This document shows, piece after piece, positions 5,325 to 8,812 of a stretch of 8,812 nt of DNA. Source of the stretch: Alphaproteobacteria bacterium (lineage in GTDB: Bacteria; Pseudomonadota; Alphaproteobacteria; JABAAW01). Every line of letters starts with the position of its first letter. Within the stretch, counting starts at the first letter, position 1. A program made the translations under genes and the position numbers. The DNA is taken from positions 1 to 8,812 of the forward strand of contig JABAAS010000047.1 in the NCBI GenBank assembly GCA_014238625.1, written 5' to 3'. Under the pieces are notes generated by a model. That model did no database searches, was not told the origin of the DNA, and saw nothing but the letters and a program-made list of their open reading frames with translations.

Positions 5325-6641
5325 GTGCTAATAACTTCTGCCTCCTCAGAACATAGAGTTTCCTCCTCAGTACTGCGGTTCTTATATTCTTATAAGACTT
5401 TCGGGTGGTTGCTGTCTCTAGCAATCTGCAGTAGGGTCTTCTACCCAGAACCTGTGCAGCTGTGTTTTTTCGTACTCTTTTTCACCTACGCCTGGTCAAT
5501 GCCATCACTACGCGCTGGGATATTAAGCTCTCTAACAGCCCTTCTGAGACTTTTTGAAACTCGACTTTTAATACTGCTAGCAGTCTGTAGTCTGATAGCA
5601 ACGGCGAGCACGCCAGCCAAAGACCAGCAACTGACTATGTGGCTGAATTTCTTTTTGTTGCTAATCGGCTTTCTGGGATCTTGTAGTTGCCTATCTCTGT
5701 TAAAGCAGAAGAATGATAGCCTGAGACGGATCTTTCGTATGGTAACTATCTGCTTTACGATTTCAATGCTGATATGGCTTGCTTTGCTACTTCTACTTAA
5801 GACGATACCCCGGGGAGTAGATTACTTTGGCAAAGATTACTTGCGCTCTTGGTTTTTGTACCTATTGTACAGCCAATCTGGTATAGTTGTTTTATTTTTC
5901 CCGTTACTCTTTGCTACGTTTTCGCGTTACGGCATCGGATTATCGACTAGTTGCAAGAGCCGTCTATTTTGGCGTATCTGCATTAGTCTCGGCTTGCTGT
6001 TTTTCTTACTGTTCGCGCTAATCACCGAGCGTCGCATTATTGCTCTCTCCTTGCTGGTAGCTGGCATAGTTGCGATAGTTGCGCTGTTCGACAAGAAAAA
6101 GATAGATCGTCGATTAATCTTGTTTGCAGGTCTCTGCATATTGTGCCTGTCAATTTTATTTTTATATTACCTGCGTAGCCATGCGCCGATCTACCAAAAC
6201 AAGAGCGAGCTGTGCGCGGAATGCAACGAATTATTTTTGCCTTGGTGGCTAGTAGACAATTCGCGTCAGTTTGCTTGGCGAGAGACAATCAATGTGTGGC
6301 TGGAAAACCCATGGTTTGGTCGTGGAGTGCATAATGACCTCACTTCGTTCGACCATCCGCATAGCCGTTTTTTGCAAATTTTGAGTGGTTTTGGAATAGT
6401 TGGTTTCAGCGTCTTTGCGTTACTATTGTTCTGTTTATTAGCTAGATCTTTCTTGCAATGGCGTAAGGAACGCAGGCTTTCCTCCTTAAGTATGCTGTTG
6501 GTACATAGCGTCTATTGGAGCATCGGCATTTTCGAGTTGAGCGTTTGGTCGGCTTGGCATTTTTGGGTCTACATTTTTACGCTAGCATTGAGTCTATCGT
6601 TAGACCGACTGCCTCCAGACGAGGTTAGCGTGAAACGCTAA
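5325..6641 (+). CDS. O-antigen ligase/polymerase-type polytopic membrane protein
   Basis: A 438-residue inner-membrane protein with about 10-12 hydrophobic segments (roughly 28-58, 80-95, 106-126, 137-158, 175-199, 216-233, 237-254, 262-283, 350-378, 390-407 and 408-426). It resembles the WaaL/Wzy family, which joins polysaccharide repeats to each other or to a lipid or protein acceptor at the periplasmic face. The support is the long hydrophilic loop at about 284-349 with WRETINVWLENPWFGRGVHND (318-338), followed by HPHSRFLQ (344-351) and an IVGF-containing helix. TERR at 234-237 resembles the conserved Arg before a transmembrane helix. The loop also has a CxxC (C297, C300). Ligase and polymerase cannot be told apart from sequence. 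The start is GTG at 5325; AAGGAG is 14 nt upstream and a nearer GAG ends 5 nt upstream. No other envelope genes are adjacent. Confidence 0.75.
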   Translation: MLITSASSEHRVSSSVLRFLYSYKTFGWLLSLAICSRVFYPEPVQLCFFVLFFTYAWSMPSLRAGILSSLTALLRLFETRLLILLAVCSLIATASTPAKDQQLTMWLNFFLLLIGFLGSCSCLSLLKQKNDSLRRIFRMVTICFTISMLIWLALLLLLKTIPRGVDYFGKDYLRSWFLYLLYSQSGIVVLFFPLLFATFSRYGIGLSTSCKSRLFWRICISLGLLFFLLFALITERRIIALSLLVAGIVAIVALFDKKKIDRRLILFAGLCILCLSILFLYYLRSHAPIYQNKSELCAECNELFLPWWLVDNSRQFAWRETINVWLENPWFGRGVHNDLTSFDHPHSRFLQILSGFGIVGFSVFALLLFCLLARSFLQWRKERRLSSLSMLLVHSVYWSIGIFELSVWSAWHFWVYIFTLALSLSLDRLPPDEVSVKR

Positions 6642-6645
6642 CCTC
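6621..6645 (+). terminator. perfect 10-bp hairpin spanning the stop codon of the ligase-like gene
   Basis: gaggttagcg (6621-6630) and cgctaacctc (6636-6645) are exact complements around a TGAAA loop. The TAA stop (6639-6641) lies in the right arm, so the last codons of the gene form the left arm. No T-run follows, so a classical Rho-independent terminator is not certain. It may instead protect the 3' end or work with the later hairpins. Confidence 0.5.
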
Positions 6646-6661
6646 TCGCGCTAATCTCTCG
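6636..6661. repeat. 13-bp tandem repeat after the ligase-like gene
   Basis: cgctaacctctcg (6636-6648) is followed directly by cgctaatctctcg (6649-6661), one mismatch, and then by a decayed ctctaattt. The first copy doubles as the right arm of the hairpin at the stop codon. Confidence 0.7.
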
Positions 6662-6694
6662 CTCTAATTTATTGCATAGGCTAGGTAGTAGCGC

Positions 6695-6742
6695 GCAAAG
6701 GCTGGCATGCAAGAGCTGGAAGCAAGGACTGGCACGCAAGAC
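6695..6742. repeat. diverged direct repeat of about 21 bp at 27-bp spacing
   Basis: The segment at 6695-6715 (gcaaaggctggcatgcaaga...) aligns with 6722-6742 (gcaaggactggcacgcaaga...) at 17 of 21 positions, counted by eye. It lies in the convergent non-coding region. No inverted ends, target duplication or ORF suggest a mobile element. Confidence 0.5.
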
Positions 6743-6761
6743 GCAAGAGTTTTTGCGTTTT
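6741..6761 (+). terminator. second hairpin with short T-run in the convergent region
   Basis: ACGCAA (6741-6746) pairs with TTGCGT (6753-6758) and is followed by TTT. Flanking A/T pairs could extend the stem. The stem is short with three G-C pairs, so it would be weak alone. It lies 100 bp after the ligase-like gene in the rightward direction. Confidence 0.35.
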
Positions 6762-6788
6762 AACCTTGGTTTTAATTTTTTCAGTTTT

Positions 6789-6868
6789 CTATGGTTAAAT
6801 AAAACTGTGGTTCTCTAAAACTATGTTTAAATAGAACTATGTTTAAATATAAATAGATTTAAATAGAA
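6789..6868. repeat. five tandem copies of a 16-bp AT-rich unit
   Basis: Contiguous 16-mers start at 6789, 6805, 6821, 6837 and 6853. They read ctatggttaaataaaa, ctgtggttctctaaaa, ctatgtttaaatagaa, ctatgtttaaatataa and atagatttaaatagaa. Copies three and four differ at one base; copies one, two and five are more diverged. The array abuts the strong terminator hairpin that starts at 6867. No coding potential is seen. Confidence 0.8.
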
Positions 6869-6909
6869 ACGGGCGTTACTCGCGAGAAGCGAGCAACGCC
6901 CGTTTTTTT
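6867..6909. terminator. strong, probably bidirectional Rho-independent terminator between convergent genes
   Basis: AAACGGGCGTT (6867-6877) pairs with AACGCCCGTTT (6895-6905). After one A-C mismatch, an inner stem CTCGC (6879-6883)/GCGAG (6889-6893) closes a GAGAA loop. A run of seven T (6903-6909) follows on the plus strand, suiting rightward transcripts from the ligase-like gene. On the minus strand, TTT then CTATTT follows, a weaker tail that can still serve groEL, whose stop is only 17 bp away. Confidence 0.88.
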
Positions 6910-6925
6910 ATCTTTATTTTTCTTT

Positions 6926-8572
6926 TTAGAAGTCCATGCCCCCGCCCATTCCGCCTGCGCCTGCAGGCATAGGAGGCATAGGAGTTTTAGGTTCAGGTCT
7001 ATCAGCGACTGCAGCTTCAGTAGTAATGATGAGTCCAGCAACGGACGCTGCATCCTGTAGAGCTGTTCGTACGACTTTAGTAGGATCGATGATACCCGCC
7101 TTTACGAGGTCTCCGTATACGCCTTTTTGCGCATCGAATCCCCAGTTTCGGTCTTTCTGCTCGAGCATTTTACCGACGATCACGGCTCCCTCCTCGCCTG
7201 CGTTAGTAGCGATCTGCCAAGCTGGAGCGGTTAGCGCCCTTTTGACGATATCTGCTCCGACTCTTTGGTCATCGTTGGTAGTTTTCAAAGCTTCGACCAT
7301 GGGCACCGCGTGCAGCAGAGAAGCGCCGCCGCCAGCGACGATTCCCTCTTCGACGGCAGCTTTAGTAGCGTTCATAGCATCTTCGACTCTGTCTCTGCGT
7401 TCCTTGACCTCTACTTCTGTAGCGCCTCCTACGCGTATGACTGCGACTCCACCTGCGAGTTTTGCGAGTCTTTCTTGCAATTTCTCACGATCATAATCAG
7501 AGCTAGTTTCATCGATCTGTGATCGTATTTGTGTGCATCTCGCCTCGATATCCTTGCTTTCACCTGCGCCATCGATGATGGTAGTGTCTTCCTTATCGAT
7601 TCGCACGCGCTTTGCGGAACCGAGCATAGATATCTCGATTCCCTCGATTTTTATACCGAGGTCTTCGGAGATCAGCTGTCCGCCAGTTAGTATAGCGATA
7701 TCTTCGAGCATTGCTTTTCTCCGATCCCCAAAACCTGGCGCTTTGACGGCAGCGACTTTGAGTCCTCCTCGCAGTTTATTTACGACCAGAGTAGCCAAAG
7801 CTTCGCCCTCGACATCTTCTGCGAGTATCAACAAGGATCGAGAAGACTGCACTACTTTTTCGAGTACTGGCAACATCGGTTGCAATGACGAGAGTTTTTT
7901 CTCGTATATCAGTATGAGAGGATTTTCCATCTCGACGATCATTTTTTCCGAGTTAGTAACGAAATATGGAGACAAGTATCCACGATCGAACTGCATGCCT
8001 TCGACGATATCGACTTCAGTATCCAAGCCTTTAGCTTCTTCGACGGTAATGACGCCTTCGTTTCCGACTTTTTCCATGGCGTCGGCGATTTTTTTACCGA
8101 TTTCCCCTTCGCCATTAGCGGAGATTGTTCCGACTTGAGTTACTTCTTCGGTAGTTGTTACTTTTTTGGATCCGCCTTCGATATCTTTGACGACTGCATC
8201 GACGGCCAAGTCGATTCCGCGTCTGAGGTCTGTTGGGTTCATGCCGGCGGTGACGGCTTTGACTCCTTCACGGACGATTGCTTGAGCGAGGACAGTAGCG
8301 GTTGTAGTACCGTCTCCTGCGACGTCGTTAGTTTTGGAAGCGACTTCTCGAATGAGTTGAGCGCCCATATTTTCGAATTTACCTTGAAGTTCGATTTCTT
8401 TTGCGACGGTTGCTCCATCTTTAGTTATTCTTGGAGCCCCGAACGATTTTTCGATCACGACATTGCGTCCTTTAGGACCCAAGGTTACTTTCACGGCGTT
8501 TGCAAGAACATCTACGCCTTTGAGAATTTCGCCTCTTGCGTCGAGGGAAAATTTCACATCTTTTGCCGACAT
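6926..8572 (-). CDS. groEL: 60-kDa chaperonin GroEL
   Basis: GroEL forms the double-ring ATP-driven folding chamber in the cytosol, capped by GroES. The 548-residue length is standard. The equatorial ATP site is intact: TLGPKGRN (30-37), D52 in ITKDGATVAKEI, the DGTTTATV loop with D87, and D398 in RVEDAMNAT, followed by GIVAGGG. The apical domain includes EGMQFDRGYLSPYFVTN (191-207) and the hinge region FGDRRKAMLEDIAILTGG (281-298). It ends in the usual glycine/methionine tail, GGMGGGMDF. ATG at 8572 is preceded by a good ribosome site, AGGAGAGG, about 5 nt upstream. The gene lies 78 bp after groES in the normal groES-groEL order. Regulation would be through the promoter upstream of groES, outside the window; no CIRCE element is visible here. 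Confidence 0.99.
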   Translation of the reverse strand: MSAKDVKFSLDARGEILKGVDVLANAVKVTLGPKGRNVVIEKSFGAPRITKDGATVAKEIELQGKFENMGAQLIREVASKTNDVAGDGTTTATVLAQAIVREGVKAVTAGMNPTDLRRGIDLAVDAVVKDIEGGSKKVTTTEEVTQVGTISANGEGEIGKKIADAMEKVGNEGVITVEEAKGLDTEVDIVEGMQFDRGYLSPYFVTNSEKMIVEMENPLILIYEKKLSSLQPMLPVLEKVVQSSRSLLILAEDVEGEALATLVVNKLRGGLKVAAVKAPGFGDRRKAMLEDIAILTGGQLISEDLGIKIEGIEISMLGSAKRVRIDKEDTTIIDGAGESKDIEARCTQIRSQIDETSSDYDREKLQERLAKLAGGVAVIRVGGATEVEVKERRDRVEDAMNATKAAVEEGIVAGGGASLLHAVPMVEALKTTNDDQRVGADIVKRALTAPAWQIATNAGEEGAVIVGKMLEQKDRNWGFDAQKGVYGDLVKAGIIDPTKVVRTALQDAASVAGLIITTEAAVADRPEPKTPMPPMPAGAGGMGGGMDF

Positions 8573-8599
8573 TGCAGCCTCTCCTAGTATTTGAGTTGT

Positions 8600-8616
8600 G
8601 GGGGTATTTTACCCCC
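8600..8616. promoter_or_regulatory. perfect hairpin in the groES-groEL intergenic region
   Basis: GGGGGTA (8600-8606) and TACCCCC (8610-8616) are exact complements around a three-base TTT loop (AAA in the minus-strand mRNA). It lies between the groES stop and the groEL ribosome site, about 20 nt upstream of AGGAG. In the leftward mRNA it is not followed by a U-run, so it is unlikely to be a full terminator. It could be a processing or stability element, or a partial attenuator; this role is inferred. Confidence 0.6.
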
Positions 8617-8650
8617 GATTACTTTGATTTAGTTTAGTTATTGTTAATTT

Positions 8651-8812
8651 TTATTGAATGATTCCCATTATGTCAGATTCTTTCATGATGAGCAGCTCTT
8701 CGCCGTCGATCTTGACTTCGGTTCCCGACCATTTACCGAAGAGTATTTTATCGCCTTTTTTGACATCCAGCGGTGTCACCTTGCCGTCCTCTGCGCGCGA
8801 GCCAGAGCCGAT
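8651..8812 (-). CDS. groES: 10-kDa co-chaperonin GroES, C-terminal part, cut by the window edge
   Basis: GroES is the heptameric lid of the GroEL folding chamber. The last 53 residues are present; the N-terminal half with the mobile loop is beyond position 8812. The visible part reads GDKILFGKWSGTEVKIDGEE and then LLIMKESDIMGIIQ before the TAA at 8651-8653. This is the conserved C-terminal beta-barrel half of the family, in its alphaproteobacterial form. It is followed by groEL 78 bp downstream on the same strand, the classic chaperonin operon. Confidence 0.97.
   Translation of the reverse strand: MGSGSRAEDGKVTPLDVKKGDKILFGKWSGTEVKIDGEELLIMKESDIMGIIQ

Noticed and set aside
6636..6868. CRISPR-like array or mobile-element ends in the convergent region
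   Set aside because: The repeats are contiguous or diverged with no unique spacers, no terminal inverted repeats, no target duplication and no transposase or cas gene.
7533..8138. A 201-codon plus-strand ORF antisense to groEL (also 6936-7496 and 8135-8587)
   Set aside because: These are serine/threonine-rich antisense shadows of the strongly supported groEL frame.
8573..8650. CIRCE (HrcA operator) in the groES-groEL gap
   Set aside because: The inverted repeat there is GGGGGTA/TACCCCC with a 3-nt loop, not TTAGCACTC-N9-GAGTGCTAA; a CIRCE would be expected upstream of groES, outside the window.

Overview
This window is ordinary core chromosome from an alphaproteobacterium; I cannot place it to genus. 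Two things point there. The GroES C-terminus reads KWSGTEVKIDG...LLIMKESDIMGII, which is typical of that class. The gene order carA, divergent from yqeY-like - dnaG - rpoD, is a familiar alphaproteobacterial arrangement in which a GatB/YqeY-domain gene sits where rpsU sits in the enterobacterial macromolecular-synthesis operon. G+C looks to be in the mid-40s percent by eye. The organism keeps carA, which argues against the most reduced Rickettsia-like lifestyles, but this alone is not decisive.

Layout. Positions 1-3133 (minus strand) hold a GatB/YqeY-domain protein, DNA primase DnaG and the N-terminal third of the primary sigma factor RpoD, which runs off the left edge. A gene-poor spacer of about 500 bp (3134-3676) follows and contains a perfect 13-bp inverted repeat just upstream of carA. 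Positions 3677-5053 (plus) are carA. A 270-bp AT-rich spacer with a hairpin, a TATAAT box and an 18-codon ORF leads to a polytopic membrane protein of the O-antigen ligase/polymerase type (5325-6641, plus). A convergent intergenic region (6642-6925) is packed with hairpins and short tandem repeats, ending in a strong terminator. Positions 6926-8812 (minus) are groEL and the last 53 codons of groES.

How the genes relate. YqeY-like, DnaG and RpoD form a co-directional cluster for replication priming and housekeeping transcription. CarA is the glutaminase subunit that feeds pyrimidine and arginine synthesis. GroES/GroEL are the chaperonin operon. The ligase-like gene is a cell-envelope gene without pathway neighbours here.

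No mobile element, CRISPR array, tRNA, rRNA or defence system was seen. The least routine signal is the repeated occurrence of short in-frame tandem repeats (12, 18 and 12 nt units) in linker regions of rpoD, dnaG and carA, plus further 12-16 bp tandem repeats in two intergenic regions. The AT palindrome at the carA promoter and the hairpin between groES and groEL also deserve a look. I found no convincing new multi-gene system.
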